IMG/VR virus record: IMGVR_UViG_3300028423_000904
Location: 1 to 64,000 of that record
Reading direction: 5' to 3' (one strand)
Length of the DNA stretch: 64,000 nucleotides
Source of the DNA: a virus
Positions within the stretch are counted from its first letter, which is position 1; the number at the start of each line of letters is the position of its first letter. A program made the translations under genes and the position numbers. Below, in pieces: positions 19,983 to 27,178 of the stretch. The notes beneath the pieces were generated by a model, which made no database searches, was not told the DNA's origin, and saw only the letters and a list, made by a program, of their open reading frames with translations.

Positions 19983-21335
19983 TTAAATGTATAGTCGCCA
20001 CCAACCTTCTCTATAAGTGCCCTCATATGAACTCTGCCACACTTCTGTGGTCCATTCAAATTGGTCACTAGTATATAGGTTGGTTACATACTCAGTTGTT
20101 CCGCTAGCACTTGCGTCAAAGCTAACGACCCATGATGATCCATTGTATTCGATAATATCATATTGATTAGCAACGATTGGACCCCAACCACCAGCGACTG
20201 GAACGTCATCTAGAATTAAATATCTGTCGCCAATTGAAGCTGGTGGTAGTGTTCCATCTCCCGGATAATTGTTGTTTGGATTAACAATATTGTTTACGCT
20301 ATTTAATGTATTTGAAGGAAGAGTATCTTGATCGATTGTGACAATTAGCTTTTGTGGATTATTGGGATCAATATCAAGTGTTCCAATAACATCATTGTCT
20401 GGATCAGTTACATCGTTTCCTTGTCTTAAGCGAATCTGGCTAATACCCGGGCGCAGTTCTCCATAATATTCAAATACATCTTCATTCCATGTTAGCACAC
20501 TACCATCGCCGCCCTGTGCATCACCAGAACGTGTTAATAGCAATGCCGAACCATTTTCATATCTGATCCAGTAATCTTCTAGTGTGGTTACGACAAAACT
20601 GCTTTCTGGTCCAGTAATTGTATCCACAGTCCAAGTTTCGAAGTCTTCGAGATCCAATGTATGTATTTGTGTAAGTATTGTTTGGATAATATTCATGCGC
20701 TGCACACGAACGGGCGGATTAATGAAGATGGGCATCTGGAATGTTAGTGTAGCAACATCGATTACAGTGTCGGTTCCAGTTGGAAGTGTTCGACTTGACC
20801 AATTGGTTCCGGTCATTTCACAATATGTAAGGCTTGACCAATCCAGGACATTCTGATTTGTGTGCAAATTGATACCAGGATTAAAAAGAACAAGGATCTG
20901 TTCAAGCAACTGTAATTTTTGATCAGTATTACTTGTCCAAACATCTACATTCATTGTGAGCAGGTATGGAACAGGCTGGTAACGTGTTACATCATAGCTT
21001 TGTCCTGGTTCGTCCACGTATCCATGCTTGTTTTCATCAAACTCTTTTTCAATAACTTGTAATGTTTCTTCGAATTGCGGATAACGGCGTAAATCCGCAT
21101 TCATTTCTAGATCGTTTACATAACAACTGATAAATGGTACCGTGTTAAGAGTATTTTCGGAATTTTCTTTAAGAATATGTCCAACTTGACGGCTCATATC
21201 GCCGTATCTAGCAGGGACCTGTTCGTAAATAGGATTTCCTTGTTGGTCAAATCCTTTCTGAACTGTGAATGATCCAAAGATGCGAACGAATTGCAGTAGG
21301 TATCGTCTAACTTGTCCGTCGTAAAAAAAGTTCAT
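19983..21335 (-). CDS. 15: Tail sheath stabiliser / tail completion protein gp15
   Basis: This 450-aa protein resembles T4 gp15, the ring that caps the tail and joins head to tail. It opens MNFFYDGQVRRYLLQFVRIF, like the FYNSSFRRY start of T4 gp15. It continues with YQPVPYLLTMNVDVWTSN and KLQLLEQILVLFNPGINLHT (about 125-165), matching the T4 region YNPSPIKMIYELSIFTRYED...VEQILPYFQP. T4 gp15 is 272 aa; the extra 170 or so residues form a beta-rich C-terminal extension after residue 260. It follows gp14 with an 8-base gap. Confidence 0.82.
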   Translation of the reverse strand: MNFFYDGQVRRYLLQFVRIFGSFTVQKGFDQQGNPIYEQVPARYGDMSRQVGHILKENSENTLNTVPFISCYVNDLEMNADLRRYPQFEETLQVIEKEFDENKHGYVDEPGQSYDVTRYQPVPYLLTMNVDVWTSNTDQKLQLLEQILVLFNPGINLHTNQNVLDWSSLTYCEMTGTNWSSRTLPTGTDTVIDVATLTFQMPIFINPPVRVQRMNIIQTILTQIHTLDLEDFETWTVDTITGPESSFVVTTLEDYWIRYENGSALLLTRSGDAQGGDGSVLTWNEDVFEYYGELRPGISQIRLRQGNDVTDPDNDVIGTLDIDPNNPQKLIVTIDQDTLPSNTLNSVNNIVNPNNNYPGDGTLPPASIGDRYLILDDVPVAGGWGPIVANQYDIIEYNGSSWVVSFDASASGTTEYVTNLYTSDQFEWTTEVWQSSYEGTYREGWWRLYI

Positions 21336-21343
21336 ACTATTAA

Positions 21344-22432
21344 TTATCCTCCGTAATCGTCGCTATATCCGTCTGTCCAGTCATCAACACTATTATCTGC
21401 ATCGAAATCAGGACGCGGCAAGATAGCATCCTTGATACTCTGGCGCTGATTGTATTCTTTTCCTTTTGCAACGCTTTCCTTTTCGTTATTAACAAATGTG
21501 CTTGCATTGAATGTGCGGTCACTCCAGGTGCGCTCATCAATATTATCATACAATCTTACCCACTTGGTGTCACGGTAAACAAACAATCTGTTTGGCTGGA
21601 AGTCTGTGCGTATGAAAAAATCGCCCTGGTTAGGTGAAGACGGAAAAGCATCTCCTGTTGTAATAGGCTCACCAGGATCCCATTCAGAACCATTTTGCTG
21701 CACGTAATTGTACAAGTGATCAGTCAAGTAATTAGCACCGCCAATTGGATCATTCTGCTCTGCGCTGTCAAGAACAGCATCGGTAATATCGAGTTCTTTT
21801 GAAAATGTGCTGAAGAGATTTTTCATACTGTCAGCATCACTTTCATTTCCAAGTATGTCGTCATATTCTTGACTATCAGTAATCGGTTCAAGCTTTACAC
21901 GCCAGATATGAGGCCACCATGTTGCACTGAAACCTTCTCCGCCACGATTTCCGTCACTCACAGCGTAAAATTTTGGTATTGGTGGAGTATCTGCATCTAA
22001 ACCATACTCATCGATAAGATGAGGCAATTCAATAACATCACCACTGATTAATTTGCGTCCCATTACTTCTACCATTTCATTGAGATGAAATGTCATATAC
22101 AGTGTGTCATTTGTCAAGAATAACCCAAACTGTGTAAGGTCAAAATCGTTGTCACTTACATTATATACGCCACGCAATTCATAAAGGTCTCGGTCGTATT
22201 TGCGATCACGATTTTCAAGAAATAATAAGTCCTGGATCGACGTCTCATTGATTCCCCCATCATTCTGATAGTCGGGCTGTGATGGATCATCATTATTTTG
22301 TCCATCCTCTGGCCCAACATATTTGTGGATTATCGCACCTGTTCCGCCAGCATGAAACTGTTCTCGTATAGTTCGGTCTAAGAAACGGTAATCGTTAGTC
22401 TTACCGGGCTTCCACATAGAAATTCTGGGCAT
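21344..22432 (-). CDS. 14: Neck protein gp14
   Basis: This 362-aa protein sits in the head-to-tail connector cluster, between gp13 (divergent) and gp15. The segment LTQFGLFLTNDTLYMTFHLN and LISGDVIELPHLIDEYG (about 98-145) resembles the gp14 pattern FGMQVQDEVTLSIN...EGDLIYFPMDNSLFEI. It has an acidic insert near 42-60 and a variable middle. T4 gp14 is 256 aa. The SD AAAGGAT precedes the ATG, and a late box lies 16 nt further upstream. Confidence 0.8.
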   Translation of the reverse strand: MPRISMWKPGKTNDYRFLDRTIREQFHAGGTGAIIHKYVGPEDGQNNDDPSQPDYQNDGGINETSIQDLLFLENRDRKYDRDLYELRGVYNVSDNDFDLTQFGLFLTNDTLYMTFHLNEMVEVMGRKLISGDVIELPHLIDEYGLDADTPPIPKFYAVSDGNRGGEGFSATWWPHIWRVKLEPITDSQEYDDILGNESDADSMKNLFSTFSKELDITDAVLDSAEQNDPIGGANYLTDHLYNYVQQNGSEWDPGEPITTGDAFPSSPNQGDFFIRTDFQPNRLFVYRDTKWVRLYDNIDERTWSDRTFNASTFVNNEKESVAKGKEYNQRQSIKDAILPRPDFDADNSVDDWTDGYSDDYGG

Positions 22433-22448
22433 GATACATCCTTTCAGA

Positions 22449-22455
22449 TATTTAT
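22449..22455 (-). promoter_or_regulatory. Late promoter box for gp14-gp15-Nudix
   Basis: On the minus strand this reads ATAAATA (GATAAATATCT context), 16 nt before the gp14 ATG at 22432, with an SD between. It is back to back with the plus-strand box at 22465. Confidence 0.6.
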
Positions 22456-22464
22456 CGTGTTAGG

Positions 22465-22471
22465 ATAAATA
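22465..22471 (+). promoter_or_regulatory. Late promoter box for gp13
   Basis: GATAAATACC context, 21 nt before the gp13 ATG at 22493, with CAGGAG as SD. With the box at 22449 it forms a compact divergent late promoter pair; the two boxes are 9 nt apart. Confidence 0.6.
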
Positions 22472-22492
22472 CCAGGAGAGCAGGAGCATACG

Positions 22493-23227
22493 ATGACAAC
22501 TCGCACTAAAATCCAAAAAGAAATTGAATTGCGTTTGGGTGGACAAATGACAGATGTCGAGCTCGATCCTGAACATTACGAGCTTGCTATAGACAAAGCA
22601 CTGGAAAAATTTAGACAGAGAAGCGAAAATTCTGTTGAGGAAGATTTCCATTTTTTCGAAGTTCAAACTGATCAGAACACGTATGTATTTCCAGATAATA
22701 TTATAGATGTCAAAGATTTGTATGGTAGGGTTTCTGGAACAACATCTACAGGTGTTGATTTTGAACCATTTGAAGCAAACTATTGGAACACCTTTCTTGC
22801 CAAAAACGGTGGTTCAGGGAGTCTTGCAATGTATGATTTTCTTGCACAGTATCATGAAACACTAGGTCGTTTGTTTGGCTCTGAATATGTGTTTACGTGG
22901 CGCCGCCAAACACATGAACTTTATCTACATCGTCGTCCTAGGTATCCTCGTCCAATTTATGCACATGTTTATAAGTATAGAACTGAAGATGATTTGTTTT
23001 CAGATCATATGACCATGCCATGGATCAAAGACTATGCCCTAGCTCAAAGCAAATTCATGTTGGGTGAAGCTCGTAGTAAGTTCGCAACCTATGCTGGACC
23101 ACAAGGCGGAACCACATTGAATGGCGATCAACTTAAAGCAGATGCACTTAATGAGATTGAAAGACTTGAAGAAGACATTAAACTCTACAAAGAAGGTTCA
23201 GCAGGTCTAGGAATTATCATAGGGTAA
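22493..23227 (+). CDS. 13: Neck protein gp13
   Basis: This 244-aa protein is a head-completion (neck) protein of the T4 gp13 type. Support: an N-terminal helix with EHYELAIDKALEKFRQRSEN, a beta middle, and the C-terminal MPWIKDYALAQSKFMLGEAR and SKFATYAGPQGG (about 175-205), which in connector proteins contacts the portal. It belongs with gp14 and gp15, which lie on the other strand and are expressed from the facing promoter. Confidence 0.85.
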   Translation: MTTRTKIQKEIELRLGGQMTDVELDPEHYELAIDKALEKFRQRSENSVEEDFHFFEVQTDQNTYVFPDNIIDVKDLYGRVSGTTSTGVDFEPFEANYWNTFLAKNGGSGSLAMYDFLAQYHETLGRLFGSEYVFTWRRQTHELYLHRRPRYPRPIYAHVYKYRTEDDLFSDHMTMPWIKDYALAQSKFMLGEARSKFATYAGPQGGTTLNGDQLKADALNEIERLEEDIKLYKEGSAGLGIIIG

Positions 23228-23232
23228 TCTAA

Positions 23233-23985
23233 ATGAAAGTTTCTGATATACTTGAACACAAAACCCGCCAAGGAAAAGAAATTAAATTTAAGAAAACACT
23301 AGATTCTGAAGATGAAAATCGTGGTTTTGTAGTGCACCAGCTTGATGCATTTGTGGATGGAGTTCATGCTGGTTATTTGAAAATTTCGTATATACCAAGT
23401 GAGCTATTCAAAAAGTATAATCCAACTATTTTTAATTGGATGGCAAATTTTAGTGGAAAAACAACAATTGTTCCTTTCGGTAAGGAAGCAGAACATTATA
23501 CAAATTTTACCAGAGAAGAAAAAACAAGGCTATTGAAATATTGGAGTGGATCAATAAGTGATCTAAATCGTGATTTTTCAGAATACAGTGATGAAGAGCT
23601 CACTAAAATTATTCAAGAACTTGAATCTCGTATTCTTAAAGGCAAAGATCAAGATATCAAGAATATAAAGAAAGACTATAACAAGTTTATCGATCATCAT
23701 GTTGATAAACCAAAAGTAGATTTTATCAATGTAAGAGAAAAGGATAGTTTCAATCGAAATTATCATGACGACGCCCAAGCAGATTTTAGACGTCAGGGTA
23801 TTGCTCTAGCACTTTATCAAGAAGGTTCTAAGTGGATGGACAACATGGGATTGCGGTTATATGCAAGCTCATTGCAACAGCCCGAGGCAAAAGCAGCCTG
23901 GGACAAGATGGAACGTTTAGGGTGGGTTGATCATGATGGCAACAGGTTATATCTTAACCCTCAAAAACTTCCAGAAAACAGTTGA
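23233..23985 (+). CDS. GNAT-like protein with unknown N-terminal domain
   Basis: This 250-aa product opens MKVSDILEHKTRQG. The C-terminal part (about 175-240) looks like a GNAT acetyltransferase core: DFRRQGIALALYQEGSKWMD fits the acetyl-CoA loop and helix (RxxGIA), followed by LRLYASSLQQPEAKAAWDKM and LGW as the usual end. A charged helical insertion (about 110-155) splits the fold. The role is unknown; it may be a virion-associated or host-modifying protein. It lies 5 nt after gp13. Its stop codon is inside the -35 box of the next promoter. Confidence 0.6.
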   Translation: MKVSDILEHKTRQGKEIKFKKTLDSEDENRGFVVHQLDAFVDGVHAGYLKISYIPSELFKKYNPTIFNWMANFSGKTTIVPFGKEAEHYTNFTREEKTRLLKYWSGSISDLNRDFSEYSDEELTKIIQELESRILKGKDQDIKNIKKDYNKFIDHHVDKPKVDFINVREKDSFNRNYHDDAQADFRRQGIALALYQEGSKWMDNMGLRLYASSLQQPEAKAAWDKMERLGWVDHDGNRLYLNPQKLPENS

Positions 23986-24010
23986 CATCTCCAAGACGTT
24001 TTACTATATT
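23982..24010 (+). promoter_or_regulatory. Early sigma70-type promoter
   Basis: TTGACA (23982-23987), 17-bp spacer, TATATT (24005-24010), both boxes near consensus. The start region carries TGTAAGCAACGGAG, shared with the promoters at 24525 and 43315. The -35 box overlaps the stop of the preceding gene. Confidence 0.85.
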
Positions 24011-24036
24011 AATCATGTAAGCAACGGAGAGATCCA

Positions 24037-24486
24037 ATGACTGCTCAACATGACCTTTTTGAAAGCCAAATTACTGATTCCCGTGACGCCCTGCGCTTTG
24101 TTTATGCTGGCCGCGCACTGTTCACTATTGTCAGCCGCAAAACCGGTCAACGGTTTACTTTCAAAGTCAATGCTCCGCATGATGACAAAGAGAGCCCTAT
24201 GCGTTTTGTCAAAGTCCTGAATGGCACTGATAATACCAGTGACTATCTTTACCTTGGTTTTTTGACCCTCAATCGCATGGGTAAACTTGCTGCCGGCAAA
24301 AAAGGCCGCGGCACTGCTCCTAGCTACCGTGCCCTGTCATGGACGCTTCGTCAGCTGGCAAAAGGCAAGATGCCTGAGGATCTTGAATTTCTTCACAGTG
24401 GTCGCTGCGGCGCTTGTGGTCGGACATTGACGGTTCCTGAAAGCATTAAGTCTGGTCTTGGTCCAGTGTGTGCAGGAAAAAGCTAA
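24037..24486 (+). CDS. Early protein with C-terminal zinc-ribbon (DUF6011-like)
   Basis: This 149-aa protein ends with CGACGRTLTVPESIKSGLGP and VC (about 127-147), a CxxC...C cluster typical of the DUF6011 type found in many phages and thought to bind zinc. The rest is a compact alpha/beta region with basic patches. It is the first gene behind a near-consensus host promoter, so it is likely made immediately after infection. Function unknown; a nucleic-acid or host-protein binding role is inference. Confidence 0.7.
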   Translation: MTAQHDLFESQITDSRDALRFVYAGRALFTIVSRKTGQRFTFKVNAPHDDKESPMRFVKVLNGTDNTSDYLYLGFLTLNRMGKLAAGKKGRGTAPSYRALSWTLRQLAKGKMPEDLEFLHSGRCGACGRTLTVPESIKSGLGPVCAGKS

Positions 24487-24524
24487 CATACTGAAATCAT
24501 TGTAAACAAACCAAGACATTTTGG

Positions 24525-24553
24525 TTGACTCTCGGTTGTTTATCGCTTATATT
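24525..24553 (+). promoter_or_regulatory. Early sigma70-type promoter
   Basis: TTGACT (24525-24530), 17-bp spacer, TATATT (24548-24553), followed by ATGTAAGCAACGAAGGAG, the shared leader with SD. It serves the gene at 24584 and probably the chain through 26404. Confidence 0.85.
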
Positions 24554-24583
24554 CATAATGTAAGCAACGAAGGAGACACTGAT

Positions 24584-24937
24584 ATGGACACCCAGAAGCA
24601 ACTTGACAAGGCCATCGACCAACTGGTTGAAGATATCAAAACTGATTATGCCAATTGGCACCTTGCCAATGGTCAGGAAATGAACAAGATTAAAGAAGAA
24701 ATGATTGAAAACTTCAATGAAAATATTCGTGTTCAGCTTGGCCGCAAATATATCAAAATCATCAGTGAAGGCGGTGTGTGGGGCTTTATTGTCGCTGCCG
24801 AAGACGACCGCAAATTCAAAGCTGGTGATATTCTGAAAGCTGCCGGATACAATGCTCCGGCCCGTAATGCTGCTCGTGGTAACGTTCTTGAGGGTGGTTA
24901 CACCATCAATTGGACTGGCCCGCTTTACCTGAAATGA
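24584..24937 (+). CDS. Small early protein, function unknown
   Basis: This 117-aa protein has an N-terminal helical half (to about 48), then a beta-rich half rich in Lys/Arg (IISEGGVWGFIVAAEDDRKF, GDILKAAGYNAPARNAARGN) ending GYTINWTGPLYLK. The ATG at 24584 is chosen because it follows the SD GAAGGAG; the frame is open upstream only into the promoter. It overlaps the next gene by ATGA. No family recognised; a DNA- or RNA-binding accessory is possible. Confidence 0.7.
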   Translation: MDTQKQLDKAIDQLVEDIKTDYANWHLANGQEMNKIKEEMIENFNENIRVQLGRKYIKIISEGGVWGFIVAAEDDRKFKAGDILKAAGYNAPARNAARGNVLEGGYTINWTGPLYLK

Positions 24938-25158
24938 AACAAAACGATACTCCTGAAATAACAACAAAGCGCGAGGAATGTCTGAGGCTGGTGCGTGAAT
25001 TGGAAAAGTGGGATGTTTATCCTTTTCGTAAAGATCGCATCAGCCTCGACAAACAGATTAAATATACACGAAATATTCGTAGGCTTGATGAAATTCATGC
25101 ACGTCTTGAAATGCTACTTAGCAAGGCAGTAATGGAGAAATTATCCAAGGGTGTCTGA
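24934..25158 (+). CDS. Small helical protein, member 1 of a tandem paralogous family
   Basis: A 74-aa helical protein. It shares a layout with the genes at 25340, 25594, 25851 and 26051: an N-terminal helix with a (V/L)xEL-E-W type end (here LRLVRELEKWDV), a middle with IDxI-like spacing, and a C-terminal helix ending AVMEKLSKGV. The start at 24934 is inside an ATGA overlap with the preceding stop. Function unknown; the chain is probably translated from one early mRNA. Confidence 0.65.
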   Translation: MKQNDTPEITTKREECLRLVRELEKWDVYPFRKDRISLDKQIKYTRNIRRLDEIHARLEMLLSKAVMEKLSKGV

Positions 25159-25159
25159 T

Positions 25160-25330
25160 ATGTCCAAATCAAAGAATCGCCGCCCTCAGCGCCCTAAAGA
25201 GCGCAATTTTTTTGCAAGGGCTGTTCGTGATCCTAACAGTCCCTTTCGGCCCAAGACTATCCCGGACAAACGAACTCGTCAAGAACAACGCAGACGAAAA
25301 CACAAAGGTCGTCTTGATGATGAAGAGTAG
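25160..25330 (+). CDS. Small very basic protein (56 aa)
   Basis: The frame reads MSKSKNRRPQRPKERNFFAR at the start and KRTRQEQRRRKHKGRLDDEE at the end. It is dominated by Arg and Lys with an acidic tip. It begins one base after the preceding stop and is followed 9 bases later by the next gene. Such composition suggests nucleic-acid binding, but no family is recognised. Coding density and tight spacing support it as a real gene. Confidence 0.6.
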   Translation: MSKSKNRRPQRPKERNFFARAVRDPNSPFRPKTIPDKRTRQEQRRRKHKGRLDDEE

Positions 25331-25339
25331 GTTAATGAA

Positions 25340-25597
25340 ATGAATACTGGTCAGGACCAAGCAGCAAAAGTAAGAAAATTGGTTGACGAAATTAGCCAAG
25401 AAGTCAATCATATTGACAACCGTAATCCGAATATCTATGCGAATTGCAAATTTAAAGGTGTTCTGTGTTTCCTCACAAGTGCACTATATGCAGAAGTTCA
25501 ACCAGGTAGCTTCTATGAAAGCTATACAATTGAAGCTCTAGAAAATTTTCTTGAAGAAATAAAGCAAGAAGAAATTATGGAAAAATTGAGATCATGA
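25340..25597 (+). CDS. Small helical protein, family member 2
   Basis: 85 aa. The N-terminal helix KVRKLVDEISQEVNHI and the C-terminus LENFLEEIKQEEIMEKLRS match the family layout; the middle contains two cysteines (NCKFKGVLCFLTSALYAEV). It overlaps the next gene by ATGA. Function unknown. Confidence 0.65.
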   Translation: MNTGQDQAAKVRKLVDEISQEVNHIDNRNPNIYANCKFKGVLCFLTSALYAEVQPGSFYESYTIEALENFLEEIKQEEIMEKLRS

Positions 25598-25851
25598 CGC
25601 AAGACGAACAAAATGCAATTGATCTTGAGCGTGTAAGATCGAAACGAGCCAGGGCCCTTACCGCCCTGGATGAATATATGAAATGGGTGTACCCTTCTCC
25701 TATGAGACTGAGTGAAGGTGTGCAGTGTCTACATAGCGTTTATAAACGCAATATTACGCACGGAACAGAGGATGATGTTGATCGCTTGATTAAGTGGTAT
25801 GAAGAAAGTAACGAAATGTCACTTTTTCAAAAGATAACAGAAGATTTATAA
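25594..25851 (+). CDS. Small helical protein, family member 3
   Basis: 85 aa: a charged N-terminal helix (LERVRSKRARALTALDEYMK followed by W), a middle with LHSVYKRNITHGTEDDVDRL, and the C-terminal MSLFQKITEDL, matching the (A/S)xxxxKI end of the family. The stop and the next start share one base (taATG). Function unknown. Confidence 0.65.
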   Translation: MTQDEQNAIDLERVRSKRARALTALDEYMKWVYPSPMRLSEGVQCLHSVYKRNITHGTEDDVDRLIKWYEESNEMSLFQKITEDL

Positions 25852-26054
25852 TGAATTCACGCATAAGAGAACTGAGAACACAGGCGTGTGAAAAGGTCAA
25901 TGAGCTTAGAGAATGGGACGGCATTGATAATGTTGATGCTGCCCAAATGCTTTATAATATTGATCAGATCGATTCTTTAGAGACTCTTGAAAAACTTGTT
26001 CAGGACCTGACTGATAATTGTCAAAAAGCAATGTTTAAAAAAATATCCAAATGA
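25851..26054 (+). CDS. Small helical protein, family member 4
   Basis: 67 aa and the clearest short form: RELRTQACEKVNELREWDGI, then AQMLYNIDQIDSLETLEKLV, then CQKAMFKKISK. The EL-EW element and the KAMFKKI end align by eye with KELEKW and KAVMEKL of member 1. It overlaps the next gene by ATGA. Confidence 0.65.
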   Translation: MNSRIRELRTQACEKVNELREWDGIDNVDAAQMLYNIDQIDSLETLEKLVQDLTDNCQKAMFKKISK

Positions 26055-26404
26055 TTGGAAAAATTGAACACAAGATACATTTGTTTTTGTATAGATATAT
26101 TCCCTTCTATCGTTATAATAGTGATAGAAGAAAAGCCTTCAAAGAAATTGAAAGGCTATGCAATGACTTGCAGGCATATTATTATCATAGAAGAAATGAC
26201 ACAAGATATTGTCACGGGATAGAACAAAAACTCGACACTGCAATTGAATGTTGGAGTAAGGTGAATGAAATACACGAAATTCGTCAACACTCTATACGTC
26301 TTTATTATGATACTAAAATCCTCGACGAATTAACAGGAATACAAAAAAGTCTAGAAGAAAGACTTGAAGAAGCCACAATGGAAAAAATGTTACAGAACCT
26401 CTAA
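26051..26404 (+). CDS. Small helical protein, family member 5 (longer)
   Basis: 117 aa. It carries an extra aromatic/hydrophobic N-terminus (LFLYRYIPFYRYNSDRR, about 11-27), then the family layout: AFKEIERLCNDLQAYYYHRR, a central segment, and LEERLEEATMEKMLQNL at the end. It is the last gene of the overlapping chain; a new promoter follows. Confidence 0.62.
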   Translation: MIGKIEHKIHLFLYRYIPFYRYNSDRRKAFKEIERLCNDLQAYYYHRRNDTRYCHGIEQKLDTAIECWSKVNEIHEIRQHSIRLYYDTKILDELTGIQKSLEERLEEATMEKMLQNL

Positions 26405-26411
26405 TAATGCA

Positions 26412-26440
26412 TTGATTTCAAAGTATAATTATGCTATATA
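26412..26440 (+). promoter_or_regulatory. Probable early promoter for the gp1 kinase
   Basis: TTGATT (26412-26417), 17-bp spacer, TATATA (26435-26440); a further TATAAT overlaps nearby at 26442. The SD CTGGAG precedes the ATG at 26463. It is weaker than the other early promoters and lacks the shared leader. Confidence 0.55.
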
Positions 26441-26462
26441 GTATAATGTATCTGGAGAAATC

Positions 26463-27089
26463 ATGAAAAGAAAAATTATCGGAATTTGTGGCTTTATTGG
26501 GTGTGGTAAAGGAACGGTTGGAGATATCCTCGAACAGGATTATGGGTTTACTAAGATTAGCTATGCTGATAAGCTCAAAGACACTGTCGCGACTATGTTC
26601 GATTGGGATCGTGATTCAATTGAAGGCAACACTGCTGAAAGTCGTGAATGGAGAGAAACACCTGATGAATTCTGGTCTAAAGAACTGGGATATGATTTTA
26701 CTCCACGTATGGCTATGCAGCGCATAGGCACTGATTGTATGCGTCAGGGCTTGGATCATCACGTTTGGGTTTTGTTTGTTAAAAAGAAACTTTTAGATAA
26801 TCCTGAAACAAATTTTGTGATACCAGATGTGAGATTTTTCAATGAAAGAGATCTCATACGCAATCTTAACGGACAAATATGGCGTGTAAAAAGAGGCCCA
26901 GACCCTGAATGGGTCAATAAAGCGATCTCTGATAATCGTTATGATACAGAATGGATGAAAGACCATCCAGAAATTCACGAAAGTGAATGGAGGTGGCTGG
27001 ATTATCCTACTGAATTTGACTTTAATATTACGAATGATGGCGGCATGAAAGAATTATACAAGCATGTCGAAAGAGCAATAAGAGATTAA
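26463..27089 (+). CDS. 1: Deoxynucleoside monophosphate kinase gp1
   Basis: This 208-aa enzyme phosphorylates dNMPs to dNDPs for phage DNA synthesis. It has the gp1-type P-loop GFIGCGKGT (10-18), then YADKLKDTVATMFDWDRD, REWRETPDEFW, and a conserved MAMQRIGTDCMRQGLDHHVW (about 80-99) followed by FVIPDVRFFNERDLI, a lid-like arginine segment. Length and motif order fit the T4 gp1 family. It stands alone behind its own promoter, followed by a hairpin. Confidence 0.88.
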   Translation: MKRKIIGICGFIGCGKGTVGDILEQDYGFTKISYADKLKDTVATMFDWDRDSIEGNTAESREWRETPDEFWSKELGYDFTPRMAMQRIGTDCMRQGLDHHVWVLFVKKKLLDNPETNFVIPDVRFFNERDLIRNLNGQIWRVKRGPDPEWVNKAISDNRYDTEWMKDHPEIHESEWRWLDYPTEFDFNITNDGGMKELYKHVERAIRD

Positions 27090-27092
27090 ATA

Positions 27093-27114
27093 CGTGGTTA
27101 TCCTCTTAACCACG
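27093..27114 (+). terminator. Hairpin after the gp1 kinase
   Basis: CGTGGTTA (27093-27100) and TAACCACG (27107-27114) form a perfect 8-bp stem with a 6-nt loop, 3 bases after the gp1 stop. No T run follows, so it may be a weak terminator or an RNA-stabilising end between early and late units. Confidence 0.5.
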
Positions 27115-27133
27115 CTAGATAAGTAGCCTCCAA

Positions 27134-27140
27134 ATAAATA
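27134..27140 (+). promoter_or_regulatory. Late promoter box for tail sheath
   Basis: ATAAATA in AAATAAATACTG context, 38 nt before the sheath ATG at 27179; the SD ACAGGAG lies between. Confidence 0.65.
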
Positions 27141-27178
27141 CTGTTAGAGCAGAATTTGGCTTTAACAGGAGATAATAC

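Noticed and set aside
24521-24583. N-terminal extension of the early gene at 24584 from a TTG
   Set aside because: The extension is the promoter itself (-35, spacer and -10) and the leader; the ATG with SD GAAGGAG is the start.
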